Source: Owenweeksia sp964619125
GTDB lineage: Bacteria; Bacteroidota; Bacteroidia; Flavobacteriales; Schleiferiaceae
DNA: 64,000 bases
NCBI GenBank assembly: GCA_964619125.1
Contig: CAZUCA010000009.1
Coordinates: 8,288 to 72,287 of the forward strand
Direction: 5' to 3'
In this document: positions 8,232-16,044 of the stretch, in pieces
How positions within the stretch are numbered: the first letter of the stretch is position 1
Layout: every line of letters begins with the position of its first letter
Program-made: the position numbers and the translations under genes
Notes under the pieces: generated by a model
Told to the model about the DNA's origin: nothing
What the model saw: only the letters and a program-made list of their open reading frames with translations
The model's database searches: none

Positions 8232-8786
8232 ATGAAACGTATACTGCTAACCCTGGGCTGTGTTTTGGCCCTTGCAATCCCCCACTCCACCCTTGCTCAA
8301 AAAGCCAATATCGGCCTCAACCTGGCCGGAGCACTGCCCCTCGGAAATCTTGATAATATGAGCGATTTTGGCCCCGGAGGGGATCTTACCTTCGATTACT
8401 ATTTCAACGATCGCTTTGACCTTGGTGTGGAACTTGGCTATCGTCGCTTTGGTTATTCTGAACCTTTTGATGAACTGGAAATGAGCATTATGCCCCTGCT
8501 ACTTACCGCCGGCCTGCACACCGACATCAGCGATAATATTGACCTTTATGGTGAACTCGGGGGTGGTGCTTATATGATCAGCAGACCATTTTTTGATTCG
8601 GAGGGCGCTGAATCATCTGTGGATGAGACCTTTGGTGGTGTGTCTCCACGCATCGGCATGGCCATGGATTTGTCGGATTTACTCTTCCTCGACGTAAGCC
8701 TGGCTTATAACCATGTCTTTATCGAAAGTGACGACTTAAATTGGCTGGGCCTGAAAGTGGGCTTGTTGTACACTATCTTCGAATAA
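8232..8786 (+). CDS. small outer-membrane beta-barrel protein (OmpW/OmpA-barrel-like)
   Basis: This 184-residue protein has a signal peptide (residues 1-23, ending STLAQ) followed by alternating amphipathic strands rich in Gly and aromatic residues (DRFDLGVELGYRRFGY, IDLYGELGGGAYMI, LLFLDVSLAYNHVF). It ends in an aromatic strand, YTIFE, as expected for an eight-stranded outer-membrane barrel. The ligand is unknown. It is a paralog of the barrel at 10761-11336 with the same length and layout, and the two flank a pair of LuxR-type regulators. It is followed by a strong terminator at 8811-8843. Confidence 0.75.
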   Translation: MKRILLTLGCVLALAIPHSTLAQKANIGLNLAGALPLGNLDNMSDFGPGGDLTFDYYFNDRFDLGVELGYRRFGYSEPFDELEMSIMPLLLTAGLHTDISDNIDLYGELGGGAYMISRPFFDSEGAESSVDETFGGVSPRIGMAMDLSDLLFLDVSLAYNHVFIESDDLNWLGLKVGLLYTIFE

Positions 8787-8810
8787 GTTGATTTTTAAGT
8801 TTAGAGTATT

Positions 8811-8843
8811 AAGGCGGTGTCTGTAGGCAGCGCCTTTTTTTTT
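8811..8843 (+). terminator. intrinsic terminator after the first barrel gene
   Basis: The inverted repeat AAGGCG/CGCCTT (8811-8816 and 8831-8836), with an inner TG/CA pair, is followed by a run of T. It separates the barrel gene from the regulator operon. Confidence 0.7.
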
Positions 8844-9036
8844 GCCTAAGAAGGCGGTTGGAACAGTCTTAGCCGGCTGTTGCTTTTCGGCCTTAAGCAA
8901 GGCAGGTCTAATGACAGGGCCCGCTAAGAGGAAGGTGTTTTAGGGCAATAATCGCATTTAGAAGTGATTCTAGTAGATAATATTGCGGTGTTAACGCCTG
9001 ATAGATAGCACTAAGCCAGCCAATGTTAATTACTTA

Positions 9037-9062
9037 TTGTACTTAACCCGTTTAGTATATTG
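9037..9062 (+). promoter_or_regulatory. candidate promoter of the LuxR pair
   Basis: TTG at 9037-9039, a 16-base spacer and TATATTG at 9056-9062 approximate TTG-N-TAnnTTTG. If it is used, transcription would start near 9068, at the earliest possible start codon of the next gene, which favours the internal TTG at 9144 as the true start. Confidence 0.35.
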
Positions 9063-9068
9063 TAGGGT

Positions 9069-9914
9069 TTGGGAAGAAATACAATTTTTGCCCCCCTAAA
9101 AAGTTATTTATTTAAGTTACTTTTATACGAAACCAACCAATTATTGAAGCCTGATAAAATAACAGCCCTTAAAAATCTGTGGCTCACTGAATCGGAAGAT
9201 TACACGAGTTTACAGTCACCTGGAATCCAATTACTCGATCAGATTGCCGAGCTTGTTAGCCCCGGTGAACACTACTTCATGGTAATAGATTTTACCAATT
9301 TGTCAGTGGAGTATGTTAGCCCCAGTATTGAAAATAAACTGGGGATAAAGCCGGCTGATGCAAGTCTTGAAGCAGTGTGGAAATGTATAGCGAGCGAGGA
9401 GGAAGAAAGCTTACAAAAAAAGGAGGAGTTGACCGCCCATTTTTTTAGTGAGGTGGTCAGTCCTGAAGATGTTGCCCACTACAAGGCCGTCTACCAGTTG
9501 CGTCTTGGTAACAGTGACGGTAATTATGTGCGCTACCTGCATCAGTCCATACCCCTGGCCATCAGTGACGGCGGCGCCATCCAACGGGCTCTGATTATCC
9601 ATGTTGACGTTCAGCACCTCAATATACCATCCAGTGATTATGTGAACTTTGTAGGATCAGACGGGCGGCCTTCCTACTACCATATTGATCCGGATAAGCC
9701 TGAGTTTAAAAGTGCTCAGAATCATCCTTTCAGCGAGCGTGAGCTGGAAATTATTGCCATGATCGCCCGTGGTCATACCCGTGAGGAGATTGCCGATGAA
9801 CTATCTATTTCTCCCAATACGGTAGCCACCCACCGTAAAAATGCTTTGCGTAAAAGTGGGTGCCGTACCCTGAACCAGCTGGTGGCAACCTGGGTGCGCA
9901 AAGGTCTTATTTGA
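9069..9914 (+). CDS. LuxR-family transcriptional regulator with an N-terminal PAS-like sensor, copy 1
   Basis: The C-terminal 65 residues are a LuxR/GerE helix-turn-helix: the family motif FSERELEIIAMIARG, then IADELSISPNTVATHRKN. The N-terminal part (SPGEHYFMVIDF to HVDVQHLN) has the spacing of a PAS fold and lacks the phospho-acceptor region of a response-regulator receiver, so it probably senses a ligand or partner directly. The longest reading starts at TTG 9069, but alignment to its paralog at 9939 suggests a start near TTG 9144, giving about 256 residues. No ATG lies near. The two regulators are 24 bp apart, and the second is followed 21 bp later by a barrel gene, which suggests one operon. 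Confidence 0.8.
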   Translation: MGRNTIFAPLKSYLFKLLLYETNQLLKPDKITALKNLWLTESEDYTSLQSPGIQLLDQIAELVSPGEHYFMVIDFTNLSVEYVSPSIENKLGIKPADASLEAVWKCIASEEEESLQKKEELTAHFFSEVVSPEDVAHYKAVYQLRLGNSDGNYVRYLHQSIPLAISDGGAIQRALIIHVDVQHLNIPSSDYVNFVGSDGRPSYYHIDPDKPEFKSAQNHPFSERELEIIAMIARGHTREEIADELSISPNTVATHRKNALRKSGCRTLNQLVATWVRKGLI

Positions 9915-9938
9915 AAAAACCAATTTCTCTCTCCAATC

Positions 9939-10739
9939 ATGAAACAAGGCCCAAAAAAGATTAATGGCGCCAAGGCCTATGAGCAAATGAAGAAATACTG
10001 GACTGAGGGGGCGGAATCAAAAATTCCGGTTGAGATTCCCTGTATGAAGAGTCTCGAAACCATGGCCCGTTTTATCAGTCCTGAAGATTACTACTATTTT
10101 ATTTTTGATTTAGCCGAATCCTGTGTGAAGTCGGTCAGTGGGCGGGTGGAAAATGTGCTTGGCTATGAACCGGCACAATTTGACATCACCACTTACCTGG
10201 ATAGGATGGAACCCCGGGACCTGGAAAAAATGCACGCCAAGGAAGCCACCGGCCGCCTTTTTTTCACTGAATTTATTGCCCCGGAGTTGATGAACAAATA
10301 CAAGATTGTGTACACCTTTCGCATACGCAGAAAAGATGGCAGGCTTATCAACATTCTTCATCAAAGTATGCCTATTCACAAAAACACGGTAGGGCGTTTT
10401 CGCTACACTTTAAATATAGATATGGATATTTCCCACTGGAAGTTACCGGAGTGTAACCGGGTTTCCTTTATCAGTACCAATGGCCAGCGTTCCTATTACA
10501 ATATCGATCCCTTTAATCCTGATTTTGAAGCTGCCGGCGACAGCGCGGGAATATTTACCCGCCGTGAAATTGAGGTTCTGGAAGCCATTGCGGCCGGTGC
10601 CACCAACCCAATGATTGCAGAGCAGCTGTCGGTTTCGCGTAACACAGTTGACACCCATCGCAAAAACTTACTCCGCAAATCAGGCTACAGCAATATTACT
10701 CAGCTTATCGCCGATTGTGTAAGACAGGGAATTATCTAG
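9939..10739 (+). CDS. LuxR-family transcriptional regulator with an N-terminal PAS-like sensor, copy 2
   Basis: This 266-residue paralog of the preceding gene has the same plan: a PAS-like domain at about residues 40-165 (SPEDYYYFIFDLAE, TYLDRMEPRDLEKM, TFRIRRKDGRLINILHQS) and a LuxR helix-turn-helix at about 200-266 (FTRREIEVLEAIAAG, IAEQLSVSRNTVDTHRKN). The stretch RxSYYxIDPxxPxF, between sensor and DNA-binding domain, is shared by both copies. It has an ordinary ATG start. The target is unknown. Position suggests that it controls the adjacent outer-membrane protein. Confidence 0.85.
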   Translation: MKQGPKKINGAKAYEQMKKYWTEGAESKIPVEIPCMKSLETMARFISPEDYYYFIFDLAESCVKSVSGRVENVLGYEPAQFDITTYLDRMEPRDLEKMHAKEATGRLFFTEFIAPELMNKYKIVYTFRIRRKDGRLINILHQSMPIHKNTVGRFRYTLNIDMDISHWKLPECNRVSFISTNGQRSYYNIDPFNPDFEAAGDSAGIFTRREIEVLEAIAAGATNPMIAEQLSVSRNTVDTHRKNLLRKSGYSNITQLIADCVRQGII

Positions 10740-10760
10740 TTTTGATTATCGAAAATCAGA

Positions 10761-11336
10761 ATGAAAAGACATACTCTACTTGCCTTCTTACTATGCCTTA
10801 GCAGCCTTGTGGGCTTGAGCCAGGATTTGAAAATGGGAATAAAACTGGGTGCCGCAACCGCTATGGGCGATCTGGCTGAATATACCGGCAGTAGCCTGAT
10901 GGCTGGTGCTAACTTCGATTATCGTATCAAGCCTTATTTCACCATCGGTCTGGATTTTCATTATATGGGCTTTGCCCTCGATACTTCCCGCCTGGATTTT
11001 GCCAGTACTCTCCTTCCCTTTCAGCTCTACGGCCACCTGCGGCTGCCGCTGGCCGATAATTTTTATCCCTATGCCGGTTTAGGAGGCGGTATTCTGTTTG
11101 TGCGCTATGGTTTTTCCCATGCTATTTCGGTAAAGCAAAGCTATTTTAACATCAGTCCACGGCTCGGGCTACAGTACGAAGTAGATGAGGAGCTTACTCT
11201 CGACCTGGCCTTTTTATATCAACAGACCTTTGATAAACTGGGGGAAAGTGGGGACGGACTGGAACTGGGACTGAGCGACTATCGTTACTGGGCTTTTTCG
11301 CTGGGGCTGAGTTATGCTATCAGCGGCAATAATTAA
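10761..11336 (+). CDS. small outer-membrane beta-barrel protein, second copy
   Basis: This 191-residue protein has a signal peptide (1-21, ending GLSQ) followed by barrel strands (YFTIGLDFHYMGFAL, FYPYAGLGGGILFVRYGF, LTLDLAFLYQQTF, YWAFSLGLSYAI). It resembles the barrel at 8232-8786 in order of strands and in the GxGGG turn. It lies 21 bp after the second LuxR regulator and is probably cotranscribed with it. It ends next to the convergent SCO1 gene, with 1 bp between. Confidence 0.75.
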   Translation: MKRHTLLAFLLCLSSLVGLSQDLKMGIKLGAATAMGDLAEYTGSSLMAGANFDYRIKPYFTIGLDFHYMGFALDTSRLDFASTLLPFQLYGHLRLPLADNFYPYAGLGGGILFVRYGFSHAISVKQSYFNISPRLGLQYEVDEELTLDLAFLYQQTFDKLGESGDGLELGLSDYRYWAFSLGLSYAISGNN

Positions 11337-11337
11337 C

Positions 11338-12012
11338 TTAGCGTTCGTACTCTTCCTTTAGCACCCCGATATCCCTGATGAGGCGATCTACATCCTCTTT
11401 TGAAGTGCCGTCGTAATAGCCGCGAATACGTTTGTTGGGATCAACCAACACAAAGTTTTCAGTGTGGATAAAGTCGGTTTCATCGCCTTTACCGCCCTCA
11501 TCCAGTACGGCGAAATATGACTGGCGGGCCAGCTTGTAGATTTCTTTTTTCGGACCGGTAAGAAGCTGCCATTTACCATCAATGGCGCCCTGCAATTCGG
11601 CATATTCATGCAGTACCGGCACCGAGTCTGCTACCGGGGTTACGCTGTGTGACAGGAGCACAAAATCGCTGTCGTCTTTAAACTCCTCCTGCAGGCGGCG
11701 CTTCTGGCCAGCCATATCCTTACAGATACCAGGGCAGCTGGTAAAGAAAAAGTCGGCCACAAATATTTTTCCAGCCAGATCCTCTTCGCGAATAGTGTCG
11801 CCATTTTGATTGATCAACTCAAAAGGGAGGATATGGTGATCACGTCCCTGGCGCTGCATACTTTCATCTACCAGGCGCTTGTCGAGGTCGCTGGGATTGT
11901 AAATGGGAAGTGCCGGTTTTGGCTTGAGTATAAAATAGCTTATAACCAGGCCTCCTACAAAGATTATGGCCAGGCCACTAATTTTCAGCCAATCGCTTGC
12001 GGTGATTTTCAT
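11338..12012 (-). CDS. SCO1/SenC family copper chaperone
   Basis: This 224-residue protein has one N-terminal membrane anchor (about residues 10-30) and a periplasmic thioredoxin-fold domain. The copper-binding CPGIC (CxxxC) follows FFFTS, and the third ligand His lies in DFIHTENFVLVDP. SCO1 proteins deliver copper to the CuA site of cytochrome c oxidase or act as thiol reductases. No oxidase genes are in the window. The ATG at 12012 is preferred over a TTG nine bases upstream. It is divergent from the His-tailed lipoprotein at 12106. Confidence 0.9.
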   Translation of the reverse strand: MKITASDWLKISGLAIIFVGGLVISYFILKPKPALPIYNPSDLDKRLVDESMQRQGRDHHILPFELINQNGDTIREEDLAGKIFVADFFFTSCPGICKDMAGQKRRLQEEFKDDSDFVLLSHSVTPVADSVPVLHEYAELQGAIDGKWQLLTGPKKEIYKLARQSYFAVLDEGGKGDETDFIHTENFVLVDPNKRIRGYYDGTSKEDVDRLIRDIGVLKEEYER

Positions 12013-12081
12013 AGCAGACAAAGTTCGGTAAGGGAAGTTTAATAGAAAAAAATAGCGGCCACATTAGCGCCCTCCATTTCA

Positions 12082-12089
12082 TAGTTTTG
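12082..12089 (+). promoter_or_regulatory. -7 box of the His-tailed lipoprotein gene
   Basis: TAGTTTTG is an exact TAnnTTTG match 16 bases before the ATG at 12106. The -33 position holds TTA in place of TTG. Confidence 0.5.
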
Positions 12090-12105
12090 CAATAAAGAAT
12101 CATTT

Positions 12106-12585
12106 ATGAAGAAAATAGTAATGTTATTAGCCTTGGTTGGAATTACCATGGCTTGCAACAATCAACCAGCCACCGACACCATCGAGGAAAAAGAGGAGAG
12201 CAGTGCCCTGAAAGCGATGAAGGAGGAGATTATGAGCATTCACGATACCGCAATGCTAAGAATGACTACCTCTAAACGCCTGATGGCCGAACTTAAGGAA
12301 GCCTGGCAGACTGAAGTTGACTCTATGCCCTATCAGCAGGCCTATCGCAACTTACGACAGGCCAATGACGATATGATGGAGTGGATGCGCAACTTTGAAT
12401 TACCGGAGGGCGATGATGTAAAGGACGAAGAGCTGGAGGCTTACCTGCAGGAGGAACGCCGTGCCATTCAGGCGGTGGATCAAAATCTGAAGAAGGCGAT
12501 TGAAGATGGGCAGGAACTGGTAAAAATGGAAAATGCTGAGGCTGAGGAAACAGCCACAGAAGGCCACGAGGGGCACCAGCACTAA
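12106..12585 (+). CDS. small helical lipoprotein with a His-containing tail
   Basis: This 159-residue protein has a lipoprotein signal (MKKIVMLLALVGITMAC, lipid on Cys17). The mature part is highly charged and almost certainly helical or coiled-coil. It ends in EGHEGHQH, a small His-rich tail that could bind copper or another metal. I do not recognise the family. The divergent SCO1 gene 93 bp away makes a copper-related periplasmic role plausible, but that is inference from position and tail only. Confidence 0.7.
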   Translation: MKKIVMLLALVGITMACNNQPATDTIEEKEESSALKAMKEEIMSIHDTAMLRMTTSKRLMAELKEAWQTEVDSMPYQQAYRNLRQANDDMMEWMRNFELPEGDDVKDEELEAYLQEERRAIQAVDQNLKKAIEDGQELVKMENAEAEETATEGHEGHQH

Positions 12586-12631
12586 AAACGCCAGCTAAGC
12601 AGCATTGCAGTGCCAAGGGCGGGGTTGATGC

Positions 12632-13171
12632 TCAGCCCTTGCGCTGTTTATAAATAGGAACGGTAGAACAAGCCTCCCCAAACATGATACTTTTAGCCAG
12701 CGGCCGCAGCTTGCCTACCAAACTCACATAGGCCTGGGGTGGTATCGGCAGGCTTCCACATCCCTTTATGATTAATCTTTGGCCCTCGTATTGGCTGAGG
12801 TCGACCCTGGCAATGGCTTCGTCAATCAGCAGGCTTTCCAGTCTCTCCGGGCTGCCATACACCACCTTTTTAGCAAAGGGTTGTAGTTCCACCGCCAGCA
12901 GCATATAGGCCCACTGAGGAATGATGGCGTCTTCCGAGCAGTCCAGCGACACGAAACAATCCTGGTACTGGCTCCAGTCGTGCTGCTTTACACTGGCGCG
13001 AAAATCCTTTTCGCGCAGTATTACTCCTTCAAAGAGCCAGGGGGCAATGTCGAGGTGGCGCCGCTCACCCCGGGGGTAGTAATCTTCCAGCGACAGGGTA
13101 ATAAGGCCGCTGTTGGCCACCTTATTGGGGATCAGCTCTTCGCCGTTATCGATAGGGGGAATATTACTCAT
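12632..13171 (-). CDS. DUF2480 family protein
   Basis: This 179-residue cytosolic protein has the typical DUF2480 layout: an opening ending LITLSLEDYYPRGER, then LDIAPWLFEGVILREKDFR, and a C-terminal RLIIKGCGSLPIPPQAY. The function is unknown. In Bacteroidota this family is often the last gene of SUF Fe-S operons, and it occupies that place here, 39 bp after sufT. Conserved Cys residues (in LDCSED and KGCGS) could matter for Fe-S work, but this is not shown. Confidence 0.8.
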   Translation of the reverse strand: MSNIPPIDNGEELIPNKVANSGLITLSLEDYYPRGERRHLDIAPWLFEGVILREKDFRASVKQHDWSQYQDCFVSLDCSEDAIIPQWAYMLLAVELQPFAKKVVYGSPERLESLLIDEAIARVDLSQYEGQRLIIKGCGSLPIPPQAYVSLVGKLRPLAKSIMFGEACSTVPIYKQRKG

Positions 13172-13210
13172 TGCGATTTCAGGTTTCAGTGCAAAATATA
13201 GGGTCGGGAT

Positions 13211-13531
13211 TTACAGGAAGCCCAGCTCGAGTTTTGCTTCTTCGCTCATCATCTCCTTGTCCCAGGGGGGATCAAAGGTGAGTTCTACATCTACATCCTT
13301 TACATCTTTTACGCTGAGCGCGCGCTCACGCACTTCCTCGGGCAGTGATTCCGCTACCGGGCAGTTGGGCGATGTAAGTGTCATCAGGATTTTCACGTCG
13401 AGATCGGTGCTTACCTGCACATCGTAAATCAATCCCAGCTCATAAATATTTACCGGGATTTCGGGGTCATATATACTGCGGAGAACATCTACCACCTGTT
13501 CCCCCAGGGCTTGTAATTCTGCGTCTGTCAT
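13211..13531 (-). CDS. sufT: SufT/DUF59 (MIP18-like) Fe-S assembly factor
   Basis: This 106-residue protein has the DUF59 core: SIYDPEIPVNIYELGLIYDV near the N-terminus, TLTSPNCPVAESLP with the conserved Cys, and VELTFDPPWDKEMMSEEAK near the end. It assists Fe-S cluster maturation on target proteins. It follows sufE with a 74-bp gap that holds a heptamer repeat array (13539-13559), which ends seven bases before this ATG. Confidence 0.88.
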   Translation of the reverse strand: MTDAELQALGEQVVDVLRSIYDPEIPVNIYELGLIYDVQVSTDLDVKILMTLTSPNCPVAESLPEEVRERALSVKDVKDVDVELTFDPPWDKEMMSEEAKLELGFL

Positions 13532-13538
13532 TTCTTTA

Positions 13539-13559
13539 GTTCAAAGTTCAAGGTTCAAG
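13539..13559. repeat. heptamer repeat array between sufE and sufT
   Basis: Three tandem units GTTCAAA, GTTCAAG, GTTCAAG on the plus strand. The unit is the same as in the arrays bounding the four-helix-bundle gene at 18149-18629. On the coding strand the array is followed by TAAAGAA and the sufT ATG, closely like the sufC start region after the 18149 array. Confidence 0.7.
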
Positions 13560-13605
13560 CTTTGGCATACAACTTCCGCCAGGCCTGTTAACTTTATCAT
13601 CCATA

Positions 13606-14022
13606 TTACCTGGCCTGCATGGCCAGGGCGTAGTATTTCATTTGTTTTACCATGCTGGCCAGGCCGTTGGCCCGGGTAGGGCTAAGGTGTTCTTTCAAAC
13701 CTATCTGATCGATAAAGCTCATGTCAGCTGCAACGATGTCTTTAGGTTTCTGGCCGCTCAGTACTCTTATCATCAGGGCGATCAGACCCTTGGTAAGAAT
13801 GGCATCACTATCAGCGGTATACAGTACTTTTTCACCGTCATTCTCGGCGTGCAGCCACACCTGGCTCTGGCAACCTTTAATCAGGTTTTCCTCCTTTTTG
13901 TACTGTTCGTCAATAAGGGGCAAATCCTTACCCAGCTCTATCAGGTATTCATACTTCTGCATCCAGTCGTCAAACATGCTAAACTCGTCTACGATGTCTT
14001 GCTGAATCTCTGCTATCTTCAT
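13606..14022 (-). CDS. sufE: SufE family sulfur acceptor
   Basis: This 138-residue protein accepts sulfane sulfur from the cysteine desulfurase SufS and passes it to the SufBCD scaffold. The active Cys51 is in IKGCQSQVW, and the C-terminal LSPTRANGLASMVKQMK is typical. The ATG at 14022 is preferred over a TTG nine bases earlier. It lies 62 bp downstream of sufS in the operon. Confidence 0.93.
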   Translation of the reverse strand: MKIAEIQQDIVDEFSMFDDWMQKYEYLIELGKDLPLIDEQYKKEENLIKGCQSQVWLHAENDGEKVLYTADSDAILTKGLIALMIRVLSGQKPKDIVAADMSFIDQIGLKEHLSPTRANGLASMVKQMKYYALAMQAR

Positions 14023-14084
14023 GCTATTCAATTCGAATATTGCTGGCGGTGGTTAAATTGCCTTGCTGAGCCCTGGCATCAGCA

Positions 14085-15326
14085 TTACCCCAGCATTTGT
14101 TCTACTTTTTTTAAGCCGTCAACCAGGCGGTCAATTTCTTCCCTGCTATTGTAAAAAGCAAAGCTGGCCCGCACGGTACCGGGTATGCCAAAGCGTTCCA
14201 TAATAGGTTGGGTACAGTGGTGACCGGTGCGCACGGCTATACCCAGTTTATCCAAAATCATTCCGGCATCGTAGGGGTGAATATCGCCCAGCAAAAAGCT
14301 GATCACGCTGGCCTTATCGGCGGCGGTACCCACGATGCGCATATTATCAAATTCCAGCAAGCGCTCAGTGCCATACTTCAGCAGCTCGTGCTCATAGGCG
14401 GCAATATTATCCAGACCCAGCTGGTTGAGGTATTCGATAGCTGTACCCAGTACTATACCCCCGGCAATATTTGGGGTGCCGGCTTCAAATTTATGGGGCA
14501 GATCGGCGTAGGTAGTCTTTTCAAAAGTCACCGTTTTGATCATTTCACCACCACCCTGATAGGGAGGCAGCTCCTCCAGCAGTTTTTCCTTGCCATAGAG
14601 GATGCCCGTACCGGTAGGTCCAAAGGCCTTGTGTCCGCTGAACACATAAAAATCGGCATTGAGATCCTGTACATCCACTTTCATATGGGGAATGGCCTGG
14701 GCGCCATCAATAAGCACTAGCGCTCCCACCGCATGGGCTTGGGCTACCATTTCCTTTACGGGGTTTATAGTTCCCAAGGCATTAGAAACGTGGTTAAAGG
14801 CCACCACTTTGGTTTTTTCATTCAGGAGCTTGCTATACTCCTCTTGTACCAGTTCGCCGGCGTCATTGATGGGAATTATGCGCAAGCTGGCGCCCGTCCT
14901 TTCGCAGAGCATCTGCCAGGGCACAATATTGCTGTGATGTTCCAGGGCTGAAATAATCACTTCATCACCGGCTTTTACCATTCCCTGGGCCAGGCCGGCG
15001 GTTACGGTGTTGATGCCATCGGTGGTGCCTTTGGTGAAGAGCACCTCATGGATATACTCCGCATTAATATGTTTCCGTACTATTTCACGGCTTTTTTCGT
15101 AGGCATCGGTGGCCTGCTGGCTGAGGGTGTGTACGCCGCGATGGATATTGCTGTTGTAGCTTCCGTAATACTTACTGAGGGCGTTAATAACCACCTGCGG
15201 CTTTTGGGCAGTGGCGGCATTATCAAAATACACCAGGGGTTGACCATTTAGCTGCTGATGAAGGATAGGGAAGTCCTTCCGAATAGCTTCAATATCCCAT
15301 ACTGCCTGCTTCACTTCCGTCATCAT
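14085..15326 (-). CDS. sufS: cysteine desulfurase SufS
   Basis: This 413-residue PLP enzyme is of the NifS/SufS class, group II. Visible are YFDNAATAQKPQ, the PLP-lysine in FSGHKAFGPTGTG, HRGVHTLS, and the active Cys loop RTGHHCTQP. It releases sulfur from cysteine for Fe-S cluster building with SufE. The start is the ATG at 15326 (a second ATG follows at once at 15323), which sits 5 bp after the methyltransferase stop. Upstream in-frame residues overlap that gene and are unlikely to be translated. Confidence 0.95.
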   Translation of the reverse strand: MMTEVKQAVWDIEAIRKDFPILHQQLNGQPLVYFDNAATAQKPQVVINALSKYYGSYNSNIHRGVHTLSQQATDAYEKSREIVRKHINAEYIHEVLFTKGTTDGINTVTAGLAQGMVKAGDEVIISALEHHSNIVPWQMLCERTGASLRIIPINDAGELVQEEYSKLLNEKTKVVAFNHVSNALGTINPVKEMVAQAHAVGALVLIDGAQAIPHMKVDVQDLNADFYVFSGHKAFGPTGTGILYGKEKLLEELPPYQGGGEMIKTVTFEKTTYADLPHKFEAGTPNIAGGIVLGTAIEYLNQLGLDNIAAYEHELLKYGTERLLEFDNMRIVGTAADKASVISFLLGDIHPYDAGMILDKLGIAVRTGHHCTQPIMERFGIPGTVRASFAFYNSREEIDRLVDGLKKVEQMLG

Positions 15327-15331
15327 TTCAC

Positions 15332-16030
15332 TTATTTTCCAATCAGTTTTTTGGTACCAAGCCATAGCTTGCGAAACAAGCCATTGGGGTTTTCGTACAT
15401 GTGCATGGTGGTGTGGTGGCGCAGCATGCTGCGGGTGTTGTAAAACTCGCGGAAGTGCATGCCGTCGCGATCGTCATGCCCCACCTTTTGAAACATGGCC
15501 ATATTGCGGTTAGCTATACTCACCTGGCGATAATCTTTGCGGTTTTTGCGGATAAACTGCAACACCAGTTCAGTACTGCGCATCCAGGTGTCGTGAAAGA
15601 GCAGGTATCCTTCCTCCGCAACCAGAAAATCGGCGTAATAAAAGTCTACAAAAATGCCGTCAAACTTGTGATCACCATCGATAAAGATAAAGTCAAACTG
15701 TCTTTTATCCTTTACCATCTGTGGCAGCACGTTATGCGAAAAGTCGCGGATAAGGGTAAGCTTGTTCCCGTATCCCAGCTTATCAATATTATGCACCCCC
15801 AGGTTGTCGTAATGTTCCTGAAAGGGATCAATAGCCACATGTGGCCCTCCGGTGGCAGCCATTATATGCGAGGCGGAACGACCGTAGGCAAAGCCTATTT
15901 CGAGAGTGCTTTTTAGGCCTTTTTCACGGATAAAGTCGAATATGGTTTTGGCCTCCTCAGGCTTTACCGGGGTGGTGCTGTTTTCACCCGGCACCTCCAG
16001 GGCATCATTGATCGCTTGCAAATCTTTCAT
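15332..16030 (-). CDS. class I SAM-dependent methyltransferase inside the suf operon
   Basis: This 232-residue protein has a Methyltransf_24-like Rossmann core: the SAM motif I LEIGFAYGRSASHIM, the acidic motif AIDPFQ, and FDFIFIDGDHKFDG. These features are shared with enzymes acting on sugars, small metabolites or surface glycans, so the substrate is unknown. It is tightly packed between sufD (14 bp) and sufS (5 bp), so it must be cotranscribed and is probably translationally coupled. It is not one of the standard SUF components. Whether it acts on Fe-S assembly is open. Confidence 0.8.
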   Translation of the reverse strand: MKDLQAINDALEVPGENSTTPVKPEEAKTIFDFIREKGLKSTLEIGFAYGRSASHIMAATGGPHVAIDPFQEHYDNLGVHNIDKLGYGNKLTLIRDFSHNVLPQMVKDKRQFDFIFIDGDHKFDGIFVDFYYADFLVAEEGYLLFHDTWMRSTELVLQFIRKNRKDYRQVSIANRNMAMFQKVGHDDRDGMHFREFYNTRSMLRHHTTMHMYENPNGLFRKLWLGTKKLIGK

Positions 16031-16044
16031 GATAGGCGAACCTC

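Noticed and set aside
13561..13605. Second inverted array opposite the sufE-sufT heptamer array
   Set aside because: Only a weak AGTTAAC-type match on the opposite strand is present, not enough to call a pair.
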